From the NCBI RefSeq assembly GCF_001423945.1, contig NZ_LMPU01000001.1:642373-706372 (forward strand): a stretch of 64,000 nt of DNA. Reading direction: 5' to 3'. The notes beneath the pieces were generated by a model. The model worked only from the letters and a program-made list of their open reading frames with translations, was not told the DNA's origin and made no database searches. The stretch's first letter is position 1, and each line of letters opens with the position of its first letter. The translations under genes were made by a program, and so were the position numbers. Source of the stretch: Pedobacter sp. Leaf194 (GTDB lineage: Bacteria; Bacteroidota; Bacteroidia; Sphingobacteriales; Sphingobacteriaceae). This document shows positions 34,554-42,947 of the stretch, in pieces.

Positions 34554-35807
34554 TTAATCTTCGTATTTCTTGAAAATTACTGAAGCATTGTGACCTCCAA
34601 AACCGAATGTATTACTTAAAGCGGCTCTAACTTCACGTTTTTGCGCTTTATTAAAAGTAAAATTCAATTTAGGATCGAATGCAGGATCATCTGTAAAGTG
34701 GTTAATTGTTGGAGGAACAATGTCATTCTTAACAGCAAGAATTGCAGCGATTGCTTCGATGGCTCCGGCTGCACCTAAAAGGTGCCCAGTCATTGATTTT
34801 GTTGAGCTAATGTTTAAGCGATAGGCATCTTCCCCGAACAAATCAGCAATGGCTTTGGTTTCGCTAATATCACCAAGTGGTGTAGAAGTTCCATGCACAT
34901 TGATATAATCTATGTCGGCAGTTGTTAAACCGGCATCTCTTAAAGCGTTTGTCATCACCATCCTGGCACCTAAACCTTCGGGGTGTGGCGCTGTAATGTG
35001 ATTAGCATCCGCACTCATACCACCGCCAACAAGTTCTGCATAAATTTTTGCACCTCTTGCTTTTGCATGTTCAAGTTCTTCCAGAATAATTGTACCTGCG
35101 CCTTCACCTGCAACAAAACCATCTCTGTCCTTATCGAAAGGGCGGGAAGCTGTTTGAGGATCATCATTACGTGTAGACAATGCATGCATGGCGTTAAAAC
35201 CACCCATTCCCGCTTCGTTAATAATTGCTTCAGAGCCGCCGCTGATGATAACATCTGCCATACCCAAACGGATATAGTTAAATGCATCAATCATTGCGTT
35301 TGTAGAAGAAGCACATGCCGAAACAGTTGCAAAATTTGGCCCACGCAAGCCATATTTGATAGAGATATGCCCTGGAGCAATATCAATAATCATTTTAGGG
35401 ATAAAAAATGGATTGTATCTTGGCGTACCATCTCCTTTGGCGAAATTAGAAATTTCATCCAAAAAAGTTTTCAATCCACCTATGCCTGCACCCCAGATAA
35501 CGCCGATTCTGTTGGTATCTAATTTCTCAAATTCGAAACCACCATCTTTAACAGCCTCATCTGTTGCTACAAGAGCATATTGTACAAACGGATCTAATTT
35601 GCGGGCTTCTTTTTTCTCCAGAAAATCTTCAGGATTAAAGTTTTTAACCTCACAAGCGAATTTGGTTTTAAACTTTTCAGTGTCAAAACCTACAATAGGA
35701 GCAGCGCCACTCACCCCATTAGTCAATCCTTCCCAAAAATCAGGAACATTATTGCCTATAGGAGTGAGCGCACCCAACCCTGTTACTACTACTCTTTTTA
35801 ATTCCAT
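34554..35807 (-). CDS. fabF: 3-oxoacyl-[ACP] synthase II
   Basis: Condenses malonyl-ACP with acyl-ACP in fatty acid elongation. The 417-residue protein has the active-site Cys165 in TVSACASSTN and the two catalytic His in NVHGTSTPLGD and SMTGHLLGAAG. The start MELKRVVVTGLGALTPIGN is typical. It follows acpP after 21 nt. Confidence 0.96.
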   Translation of the reverse strand: MELKRVVVTGLGALTPIGNNVPDFWEGLTNGVSGAAPIVGFDTEKFKTKFACEVKNFNPEDFLEKKEARKLDPFVQYALVATDEAVKDGGFEFEKLDTNRIGVIWGAGIGGLKTFLDEISNFAKGDGTPRYNPFFIPKMIIDIAPGHISIKYGLRGPNFATVSACASSTNAMIDAFNYIRLGMADVIISGGSEAIINEAGMGGFNAMHALSTRNDDPQTASRPFDKDRDGFVAGEGAGTIILEELEHAKARGAKIYAELVGGGMSADANHITAPHPEGLGARMVMTNALRDAGLTTADIDYINVHGTSTPLGDISETKAIADLFGEDAYRLNISSTKSMTGHLLGAAGAIEAIAAILAVKNDIVPPTINHFTDDPAFDPKLNFTFNKAQKREVRAALSNTFGFGGHNASVIFKKYED

Positions 35808-35828
35808 TTATACTGAAAAAGCGTAATT

Positions 35829-36065
35829 CTATTTAACGTTTTTTTCCAAATAAGCAATCGCTTGACCAACTGTACCGATGGTTTCAGCCTGATCATCAGG
35901 AATAGCTACATTAAATTCTTTTTCAAATTCCATAATTAATTCTACGGTATCTAAAGAATCTGCACCCAAATCGTTGGTGAATGAAGCCTCTGGCGTAACT
36001 TCGCTTTCGTCAACACCTAGTTTTTCTACGATAATAGCCTTAACTCTTGAAGCAATATCAGACAT
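35829..36065 (-). CDS. acpP: Acyl carrier protein
   Basis: A 78-residue acidic carrier with the phosphopantetheine attachment Ser37 in [11 protein letters not shown]. It is the first gene of the acpP-fabF-rnc operon. Promoter elements are visible at 36099-36129. Confidence 0.97.
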   Translation of the reverse strand: MSDIASRVKAIIVEKLGVDESEVTPEASFTNDLGADSLDTVELIMEFEKEFNVAIPDDQAETIGTVGQAIAYLEKNVK

Positions 36066-36098
36066 AATTTTATAATTTAATGGTTAAATAATTCTGTG

Positions 36099-36129
36099 CA
36101 AAGAAAAATAAATTCTTACAATTTTCAAA
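36099..36129 (-). promoter_or_regulatory. Putative promoter of acpP-fabF-rnc
   Basis: On the minus strand TTTG (36126-36129), 19 nt, then TTTCTTTG (36099-36106), matching TAnnTTTG at seven of eight positions. It lies 34 nt upstream of the acpP start. Confidence 0.55.
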
Positions 36130-36222
36130 TGTTTTTATTTCGAACCGAAATTTTGGCTCTCAAATAACAAGCGAATATAGAATTAGTTTTTTAATTTCGT
36201 TCTGTAAATAATTTATTTCGCT

Positions 36223-36642
36223 TTGAATAAAACTTATCTAAAATTAACCTTAGACCTTGATTTCATACTGATTGCAATAACTGCGCCGCTTAAAGATTAT
36301 GTTTTGTGCCACAAAATTAATACGCGTTTAAACACACACTTTGTTAAAGTTGAAGATCATGAAATTTTTTTCAACGTTGATGAGCCGGCCTGGTCTTTCT
36401 CTAAATACTACTTTTTTGTAGAACAGGGGGAGGTTGAGTATTACCTGATTAGTAATAAAAGCAGTGATGGCGTGTTGGTTCCGGAAATGAGTAATGTAGA
36501 TTTTTTCATCATAATAAAAGAATTTATTGATAAAGAAGATTTAAATTATCTGATAAACGGATTAAACAAACTGCCTGATATACAGGTAGCTGCAAAAATC
36601 GAACCCACTAAATTGAAATCGAAAGAGAATTTGGTAATATAA
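36223..36642 (+). CDS. IPExxxVDY family protein
   Basis: A 139-residue cytosolic protein starting at TTG (36223-36225). The motif VPEMSNVDFFIII near residue 85 corresponds to the family-defining (I/V)PExxxVDY. The family is restricted to Bacteroidota, has unknown function and is often divergent from acpP and upstream of pyk, as here; a role linking lipid and glycolytic gene neighbourhoods is only suggestive. Confidence 0.8.
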   Translation: MNKTYLKLTLDLDFILIAITAPLKDYVLCHKINTRLNTHFVKVEDHEIFFNVDEPAWSFSKYYFFVEQGEVEYYLISNKSSDGVLVPEMSNVDFFIIIKEFIDKEDLNYLINGLNKLPDIQVAAKIEPTKLKSKENLVI

Positions 36643-36789
36643 AAATTATATACTTGGTGTATTAAATACACTATATTTGAGGGTTATAAAACACTGTACA
36701 AAACAAAATAAATATAAAATTTAATGCGGTTTAATTAATTTTAACTAATTAATTGAGACAACAAACAGCATTGCTAAATCAAATATTAA

Positions 36790-38220
36790 ATGAAACCTTT
36801 TCATTCCAGAACAAAAATTGTAGCCACACTCGGCCCCGCTTCAGCTAAACCAGATGTATTATATAGTATGTTTAATGCCGGTTTAGATGTTTGTCGTTTA
36901 AATTTCTCTCACGGTTCTCAGGCAGATCATCAGGCGGTTTTGGACACCATTCGCGAACTGAATAAAAAATATGATTACAACGTTGGTATTTTAGCCGATT
37001 TACAAGGACCGAAAATTCGTATCGGTTTGGTTAAAGAAGGTGGTATTAACCTTATCAATGGCGCAACCACCGTAATTACTACAAATGAATGTATCGGTAA
37101 CGAAGAACGCATTTACATTACGTATCAAAACTTTCCTCAGGATGTTCAGGCTGGAGAGATTATCTTATTAGATGACGGAAAACTTCAGATGAAAGTTATT
37201 TCGACCAACTTGAAAGATGAAGTTGTGTGCGAAATTGTTCATGGCGGGATTTTAACATCAAGAAAGGGTGTAAACCTTCCAAATACAAAGGTTTCTATTC
37301 CATCATTAACGCCGGAAGACCGCGAAAACCTGGAATTTGTTCTTGAAAACGATGTTGAATGGATCGGCTTATCTTTTGTTCGTAAGGCGGAAGATATTAT
37401 CGAGCTTAAAAAAATAATCGCTGAGCGTGGTAAAACTGCCCGCGTAATTGCAAAAATTGAAAAACCTGAAGCCATTGCCAACATCGATGAAATTATAGCC
37501 GTTACCGATGGTATTATGGTTGCTCGTGGAGATTTGGGTGTTGAGTGTCCGATGGAGGAAGTTCCGTTATTGCAAAAAATGATTGTTGCAAAATGTAGAG
37601 CTGCATCTAAACCTGTTATCGTAGCAACGCAAATGCTCGAAAGCATGATTACAACCCCTAGGCCTACACGTGCTGAGGTAAACGACGTTGCAAACTCTGT
37701 ATTGGATGGTGCTGATGCAGTGATGCTAAGTGGCGAAACTTCGGTTGGTGAATTTCCTTTAATCGTTATCGAAACGATGCAGAAAATTATTCAAAACATA
37801 GAAGAAAACAATTATCCGTTTAATCCTGATAAGTTCTTGAAACCAAAATCTGCTTCTTTTTTAAGTGATGCAATTTGTGATTCAGCATGTTTTCTAGCTA
37901 AACAAACAAATGCAGTAGGCATCGTTTCTATGACGTTAAGCGGTTACACTGCTTTCGAAATTTCGAGTCACCGCCCGGAAGCATTAACTTTTATTTTTAC
38001 AAGCAACAGGGCTTTGCTAAACGCTGTAAGTTTACTTTGGGGTGTAAGAGGCTTCTATTACGATAAATGGGAGAGCACCGATAACACAATTATTGAAGTT
38101 AACGAATTCTTGAAAAGCAAAAAACTGGTTAAACAAGGTGATATTGTTATTAACACTGCCGCTATCCCTATGGAGGCAAAAGGTAAAACCAATATGCTAA
38201 AAATTACTGTTATCGATTAA
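36790..38220 (+). CDS. pyk: Pyruvate kinase
   Basis: Converts phosphoenolpyruvate and ADP to pyruvate and ATP. The 476-residue protein has TKIVATLGPAS near the N-terminus, RLNFSHG, the signature IAKIEKPEAIANID with the catalytic Lys and Glu, and VMVARGDLGVE-like GIMVARGDLG. A strong terminator follows the stop. Confidence 0.96.
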   Translation: MKPFHSRTKIVATLGPASAKPDVLYSMFNAGLDVCRLNFSHGSQADHQAVLDTIRELNKKYDYNVGILADLQGPKIRIGLVKEGGINLINGATTVITTNECIGNEERIYITYQNFPQDVQAGEIILLDDGKLQMKVISTNLKDEVVCEIVHGGILTSRKGVNLPNTKVSIPSLTPEDRENLEFVLENDVEWIGLSFVRKAEDIIELKKIIAERGKTARVIAKIEKPEAIANIDEIIAVTDGIMVARGDLGVECPMEEVPLLQKMIVAKCRAASKPVIVATQMLESMITTPRPTRAEVNDVANSVLDGADAVMLSGETSVGEFPLIVIETMQKIIQNIEENNYPFNPDKFLKPKSASFLSDAICDSACFLAKQTNAVGIVSMTLSGYTAFEISSHRPEALTFIFTSNRALLNAVSLLWGVRGFYYDKWESTDNTIIEVNEFLKSKKLVKQGDIVINTAAIPMEAKGKTNMLKITVID

Positions 38221-38241
38221 GTTTTAAACTTTCGATGAAAA

Positions 38242-38275
38242 AATGCTCCGGAATAATTTCCGGAGCATTTTTTTT
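38242..38275 (+). terminator. Intrinsic terminator of pyk
   Basis: AATGCTCCGGAA pairs with TTCCGGAGCATT and is followed by eight T, 22 nt after the stop. Confidence 0.93.
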
Positions 38276-38308
38276 ATCAATAAAAAATATAATTTTGCAA
38301 TCCCACAC

Positions 38309-38394
<86 letters not shown>

Positions 38395-38559
38395 TTTTTA
38401 TCATAAGCATACTGGCAACTTCATAAATCTAAATCGTTCAACCTGCCTCATTTTAACCAACTTTTATTAGTTGCGTTCATTTTCTCTTTGTATTATTATT
38501 GATAAATTAATTTCGAAATCGAAAACAGTATTAATTTTATCGCAAGAACAAACCTTAAT

Positions 38560-40701
38560 ATGAATAAATATTTACTTTCTGTAACCGTATGCATAGTTGC
38601 GGCTACAGCAAATGCCCAGCAGGGTAGCCCCCTAACTGCTAAAGACTATGAGCATGCCGAAAGTTTTCTGAGTTACAACACTGCAAAATACATCGACCAC
38701 AGTTTTTCGCAGCCAAATTGGCTTGAGGGAGATAAATTCTGGTATACCACAAGGACTGCTGATGGAGAGCAAACATTTTTAGTTGATCCTTTGAAAAAAA
38801 GTAAAACGTTAACTACCGAATTTAAGAGCGGAGGAAGTGGGGCGCAAAACGTTCGTCGCGGTGGCCGCGGAGAAGTTGTTTCTCCAGATGGGAAAAAATC
38901 CATCCTAATTAAGGATTACAATCTTTTTGTGAAGGATATCGCATCTGGAAGACTAACGCAGTTAACTACAGACGGCGTTAAAGATTACGGCTATGCAACA
39001 GACAATGCGGGCTGGAAGCATAGCGATGGTGCAATTCTGCGTTGGTCGCCAGACTCAAAAAAAATTGCAACCTTTCAGCAAGACCAACGCAACTCTAAAG
39101 ATATGTACCTGGTATCGACAAATGTTGGCGCTCCAAAACTTAGCGCCTGGAAGTATCCCTTGCCTGGCGATAAAGAGATTGCAACCATAAGAAGGGTTAT
39201 TATAGATGTGGAAACACCAAAGGTTATTTCGCTAAATGTTCCGCCAGATCCGCACCGTGCAACTTTAAGTGACGACATTTCTAGCAGTGGCACTTTTGAC
39301 GATATAGATTGGAAAGCAGATGGTTCTGAAGTTGCATTCGTATCAACATCCCGCGATCATAAAAATGAAAAATTCCGTATTGCAAATGCACAAACCGGCG
39401 CAGTACGCGAAGTATTTGAAGAAACTGTTAAAACGCAGTTTGAGTCTGGCCAGGGCGCCATTAACTGGAGATATTTGCCTGCAAGCAAAGAAATCTTATG
39501 GTATTCGGAGCGTGATAACTGGGGGCATTTATATTTGTATGATGCAACTTCAGGAAAGGTAAAAAACCAGATAACCAAAGGAGACTGGGTAGTTACCCGC
39601 TTGTTAAAAGTAGACGAAAAAACGCGTACGTTATATTTTATTGCCAACGGTCAGGACAAAAAGAACCCATATTTCGGGCATTTCTACAAAATTGGTTTCG
39701 ACGGTAAAAAACTGGTCGACTTAACGCCAGAAGTTGGAAACCACATGGTTTCAATATCACCTTCGGGCAATTATTTTATTGATACCTATTCTCAACCCGA
39801 TGTTCCTGCTGTTAGTGTTTTCCGTAGTGTGGATGGAAAGCTAATTACAGAATTGGAAAAAACCGATGTTTCGCGGCTGGTGGCTACAGGCTGGAAAGCA
39901 CCAACACCGGTATCGGTTAAGGCTGCTGATGGTAAAACTGACATCTATGGATTGGTTTTTACTCCAACCAAAATGGATGCGAGCAAAAAATATCCTGTAA
40001 TCGATTACATTTATCCCGGGCCGCAGGGCGGAAGTGTTGGCAGCTGGTTTTTTGCAGCATCACGTGGTGATAACCAATGCCTCGCAGAATTGGGCTTTAT
40101 TGTAGTGGTGATGGAAGGTACGAGCAATCCAGACCGTTCTAAAAGTTTTCACGACATGAACTACGGCAACATGGCAGAAAATACGCTTCCTGATCAAATC
40201 ACTTCCATTAGGCAGCTTGCCACAAAATATCCAATTGATACCACAAAAGTTGGTATTTGGGGCCACTCTGGCGGCGGTTTTGCAACTGCCGCAGCAATGT
40301 TTCGCTACCCGGATTTTTTCAAAGTTGGCATTTCAGAATCAGGTAACCATGAAAACAGAAATTATGAGGATGATTGGGGCGAACGCTACAATGGTTTGGT
40401 AGAAAATGCAAATTACGATGCACAGGCTAATCAAAACTATGCTAAAAACCTAAAAGGGAAATTGATGCTTGTACATGGAATGATGGATGATAACGTGCCA
40501 CCATACAACACTTTATTGGTTGTAGAAGCACTCGAGAAAGCAAATAAATCTTTCGATTTAGTTATTTTTCCAAATAGTGCACATGGTTACGGCGCTTATT
40601 CGCCTTATATGATGCGAAGAAGATGGGACTATTTTGTTCAAAATTTACTTGGCGTTCAGCCGCCATACGATTACCAAATGAAGCCTCCAACGATGCGGTA
40701 A
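38560..40701 (+). CDS. Exported S9 family dipeptidyl peptidase (DPP-IV type)
   Basis: A 713-residue periplasmic serine peptidase with a signal peptide ending TANAQ (residue 20). The N-terminal beta-propeller spans about residues 40-450. The alpha/beta hydrolase domain carries the triad Ser570 in GHSGGG, Asp643 in HGMMDDNV and His675 in SAHGYG. It presumably releases Xaa-Pro dipeptides from peptides. It stands alone with a terminator after it. Confidence 0.92.
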   Translation: MNKYLLSVTVCIVAATANAQQGSPLTAKDYEHAESFLSYNTAKYIDHSFSQPNWLEGDKFWYTTRTADGEQTFLVDPLKKSKTLTTEFKSGGSGAQNVRRGGRGEVVSPDGKKSILIKDYNLFVKDIASGRLTQLTTDGVKDYGYATDNAGWKHSDGAILRWSPDSKKIATFQQDQRNSKDMYLVSTNVGAPKLSAWKYPLPGDKEIATIRRVIIDVETPKVISLNVPPDPHRATLSDDISSSGTFDDIDWKADGSEVAFVSTSRDHKNEKFRIANAQTGAVREVFEETVKTQFESGQGAINWRYLPASKEILWYSERDNWGHLYLYDATSGKVKNQITKGDWVVTRLLKVDEKTRTLYFIANGQDKKNPYFGHFYKIGFDGKKLVDLTPEVGNHMVSISPSGNYFIDTYSQPDVPAVSVFRSVDGKLITELEKTDVSRLVATGWKAPTPVSVKAADGKTDIYGLVFTPTKMDASKKYPVIDYIYPGPQGGSVGSWFFAASRGDNQCLAELGFIVVVMEGTSNPDRSKSFHDMNYGNMAENTLPDQITSIRQLATKYPIDTTKVGIWGHSGGGFATAAAMFRYPDFFKVGISESGNHENRNYEDDWGERYNGLVENANYDAQANQNYAKNLKGKLMLVHGMMDDNVPPYNTLLVVEALEKANKSFDLVIFPNSAHGYGAYSPYMMRRRWDYFVQNLLGVQPPYDYQMKPPTMR

Positions 40702-40718
40702 TTCGTTAAATTGTTCAG

Positions 40719-40750
40719 AAAGGTCTCGATGTAAAATCGGGGCCTTTTTT
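40719..40750 (+). terminator. Intrinsic terminator after the S9 peptidase gene
   Basis: AAAGGTCTCGAT (40719-40730) pairs with ATCGGGGCCTTT (40736-40747) using two G-U pairs, followed by more T. Confidence 0.78.
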
Positions 40751-40838
40751 GTAATTAAGAGAGGATAATGGTTAAGTTGTGTTAAATTTTAATGAAGCAA
40801 GATTGAAAAGGCTATTTTAGCGATAAGCTAATCATCCC

Positions 40839-41591
40839 ATGAAATTCTTTACCACCTTAATACTCCTGTTTATTCTTGGAAAAACCCAGGCGCAGCAAAT
40901 AAACGGGCAAGTTCTGGATTATACATCGAAATTACCTGTGGATAATGTGGTTATAACCTATGGAAAGCAAACCATCATAACCACGGCTACGGGTAAGTTT
41001 TCTTTTCAACGAAATGGTTCAGACGAAACTGTTCAGCTAAATAAATTGGGTTACGAAAACTACCGCTTAAATTTAAAAAATAACTTCAAAGACCTAACCA
41101 TTTACCTGAAACCAATTGCTATAAATTTGAATGACGTGCTGGTGTTGCCTAAGCGGGATTACCTTGCTGATTCTTTAAAAATGCGACAGGATTATGCCAA
41201 TGTTTTTGCCTACAAGGCACCAAGTGCGAAAGATATGCTTGTTAAAAAAGGATTGCGCTATCCAACTTTTGGGTCTAACTTAGTATCAAACTCAACCTCT
41301 TCAATTATTAGTCTGGATGTTTTAAAAACCATTGGCTTACTTACAAAAAATAAATCTTCAATATCGAAATTGCAAAAAGTACAGTTAAAGGAAGAAGAAA
41401 ATAATTATGTTAACCACCGTTTTGACGCCGAAAAGATTGCAGTTATAACGAAGTTGGAAGGCGATTCTCTGCAAGCTTTTATTCGAAAATACCGACCAAC
41501 TGCTGCTGAAATTAGAAAGATGAACGATTATCAAATCCTCATGTATGTAAAAAGGAGTTACAGTTTGTTTATTAAACCAAACAAAGATTAA
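40839..41591 (+). CDS. Exported carboxypeptidase-regulatory-like domain protein
   Basis: A 250-residue protein with a short signal (MKFFTTLILLFILGKTQAQ), then a CarboxypepD_reg-like domain (QINGQVLDYTSKLPVDNVVITYG, about residues 20-95) and a Lys-rich helical C-terminus of unknown fold. It resembles the protein at 32960-33673. It is probably an envelope protein. The gene ends 34 nt before an NAD(P)-binding protein. Confidence 0.75.
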   Translation: MKFFTTLILLFILGKTQAQQINGQVLDYTSKLPVDNVVITYGKQTIITTATGKFSFQRNGSDETVQLNKLGYENYRLNLKNNFKDLTIYLKPIAINLNDVLVLPKRDYLADSLKMRQDYANVFAYKAPSAKDMLVKKGLRYPTFGSNLVSNSTSSIISLDVLKTIGLLTKNKSSISKLQKVQLKEEENNYVNHRFDAEKIAVITKLEGDSLQAFIRKYRPTAAEIRKMNDYQILMYVKRSYSLFIKPNKD

Positions 41592-41625
41592 CTTTAACTG
41601 AAAATTTAGTGTTTAAGATTTTACT

Positions 41626-42303
41626 ATGGGAAAGAAAAGGCCGGCAATCAATGTAATCATAACCGGAACTACGGGAATGGTTGGCGAAGGGGTATTGATA
41701 CAATGTTTAAACAGCCCGGAAATTGATTCTATTTTGGTTATAAACCGTAAAACCTGCGGTTACACTCACCCAAAACTTAAAGAGATAATCCATCAGGATT
41801 TTTTTGACTTCTCAAAAATCGAGAACGAATTAACTGGTTATAATGCCTGTTTTTTTTGTTTGGGGATAACTTCAGTTGGTGCCAGTGATGAGGTTTATTA
41901 CAAAATGACCTACACACTTACCATGCATGTGGCTCAAACTTTAAGTAGGCTGAATGAAAACATGACGTTCTGTTATGTTTCTGGTAGTGGCACGAACGAA
42001 AACGGGCGTTTAAACTGGCAGAAGGTAAAGGGGAAAACTGAAAATGATTTAATGAAGCTACCTTTTGAACAGGTGTTCAACTTTAGGCCGGGCTTTATTA
42101 AGCCAATGAAGGAGCAGAAATTTGCGCATAAATTTTATAACTACATCAATTGGATGTTTCCGATTGGGCGCTCTTTGTTTCCAAATGGTTTTTGTAAAAT
42201 GACTGAACTTGCCCAAGCGATGATTAATACGTTAAGCCACAATAACGAAAGAAAGACTTTGGAGGGAAAAGAGATTATTGCGTTGGCTAACGAGCCGGTT
42301 TAG
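41626..42303 (+). CDS. NAD(P)-binding Rossmann protein (atypical SDR / NmrA-like)
   Basis: A 225-residue cytosolic protein with the dinucleotide loop GTTGMVGEG (residues 14-22) and VINRK at the end of strand 2, consistent with an extended SDR fold. CYVSGSGTN follows, but no clear YxxxK pair is present (the region reads WQKVKGK), so catalysis by the classical SDR mechanism is doubtful. Related proteins are annotated as epimerases or oxidoreductases without known substrate. Confidence 0.78.
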   Translation: MGKKRPAINVIITGTTGMVGEGVLIQCLNSPEIDSILVINRKTCGYTHPKLKEIIHQDFFDFSKIENELTGYNACFFCLGITSVGASDEVYYKMTYTLTMHVAQTLSRLNENMTFCYVSGSGTNENGRLNWQKVKGKTENDLMKLPFEQVFNFRPGFIKPMKEQKFAHKFYNYINWMFPIGRSLFPNGFCKMTELAQAMINTLSHNNERKTLEGKEIIALANEPV

Positions 42304-42339
42304 CCCTGCAAATGATGTTTTCGAAGTTGGGATTAACCG

Positions 42340-42390
42340 AAAAAAAAGAAGATGTTTAATGTTGGTTTGTATCTTCCAACATTAAACATC
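42340..42390 (-). terminator. Strong terminator of the 59-residue gene
   Basis: A perfect 15-bp stem (42351-42365 with 42376-42390) with a 10-nt loop is followed on the minus strand by a T-rich run (complement of 42340-42350). It starts 11 nt beyond the stop at 42402. Confidence 0.88.
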
Positions 42391-42401
42391 ATCTTAATAA
42401 C

Positions 42402-42581
42402 TTACTTTTTATTGTCAACTTTGCGTTGGTTATCTTTGTTAGACGTTTGGTCTGAACGCTGACCGCCACCATTTGTAATGCCTTGCATCTTCTTGTCGAC
42501 TTTCACATCGTGGTTTGCTCTGTCTGCTATAGAACTTCCCTGTCCTGTAGGGTTATTCTTCGGTGTGCTTACATTTTTCAT
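42402..42581 (-). CDS. Small hydrophilic protein, 59 residues
   Basis: An ATG-started frame encodes MKNVSTPKNNPTGQGSSIAD and continues through HDVKVDKKMQGITNGGGQRS to a Lys/Asp/Asn-rich end. It has no hydrophobic segment, is very polar and probably disordered. The A-rich text just upstream and a perfect terminator 11 nt downstream support a real transcription unit. It could be a desiccation- or stress-type hydrophilin; function unknown. Confidence 0.65.
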   Translation of the reverse strand: MKNVSTPKNNPTGQGSSIADRANHDVKVDKKMQGITNGGGQRSDQTSNKDNQRKVDNKK

Positions 42582-42947
42582 AGGTAAAAATTTTTAGTTT
42601 AACATGATAAGAAAGCGTTGTAATAATAACGGATGACAAGCAATTATGTTTTTATTTTTTTAATGCCTTTAACCTGCGTTTGGAAAAGGTTTGTGTAGTA
42701 CCTTTTCTTATAAACCCAATGGCAGCGGCAGCCCGTTTCCGATATTTTTAATCGGGAACGGCTACAGCGAACAGTGGGGCTACACTATCCAAATGTTACT
42801 GACTGTACATTTCCAAAAAATATTTATATAATGTTTCCTTATTAAATCATCTACAACTTTTTGTATTAAATCGATTACTTGGATTGGTTTTTGTTTAATT
42901 CGGTTATTACTTATTAATTTAGCCGAAACGGATTACAACAAAACAAA
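42582..42947. other. Intergenic region with a palindromic element, no gene
   Basis: This 366-nt region separates the small minus-strand gene from the GH3 gene. It contains the hairpin at 42731-42763 and AT-rich text; no coding frame beyond chance is seen. Promoters for both flanking genes must lie here, but I see no clear TAnnTTTG box. Confidence 0.5.
42731..42763. repeat. GC-rich palindromic hairpin
   Basis: CCGTTTCCGAT (42733-42743) pairs with ATCGGGAACGG (42751-42761), one wobble, around ATTTTTA. It lacks a clean T tail, so it is not a standard terminator. The flanking text (gcagcggcagc, tacagcgaacagtggggcta) is GC-rich compared with its surroundings, suggesting a mobile palindromic repeat. 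Confidence 0.5.
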
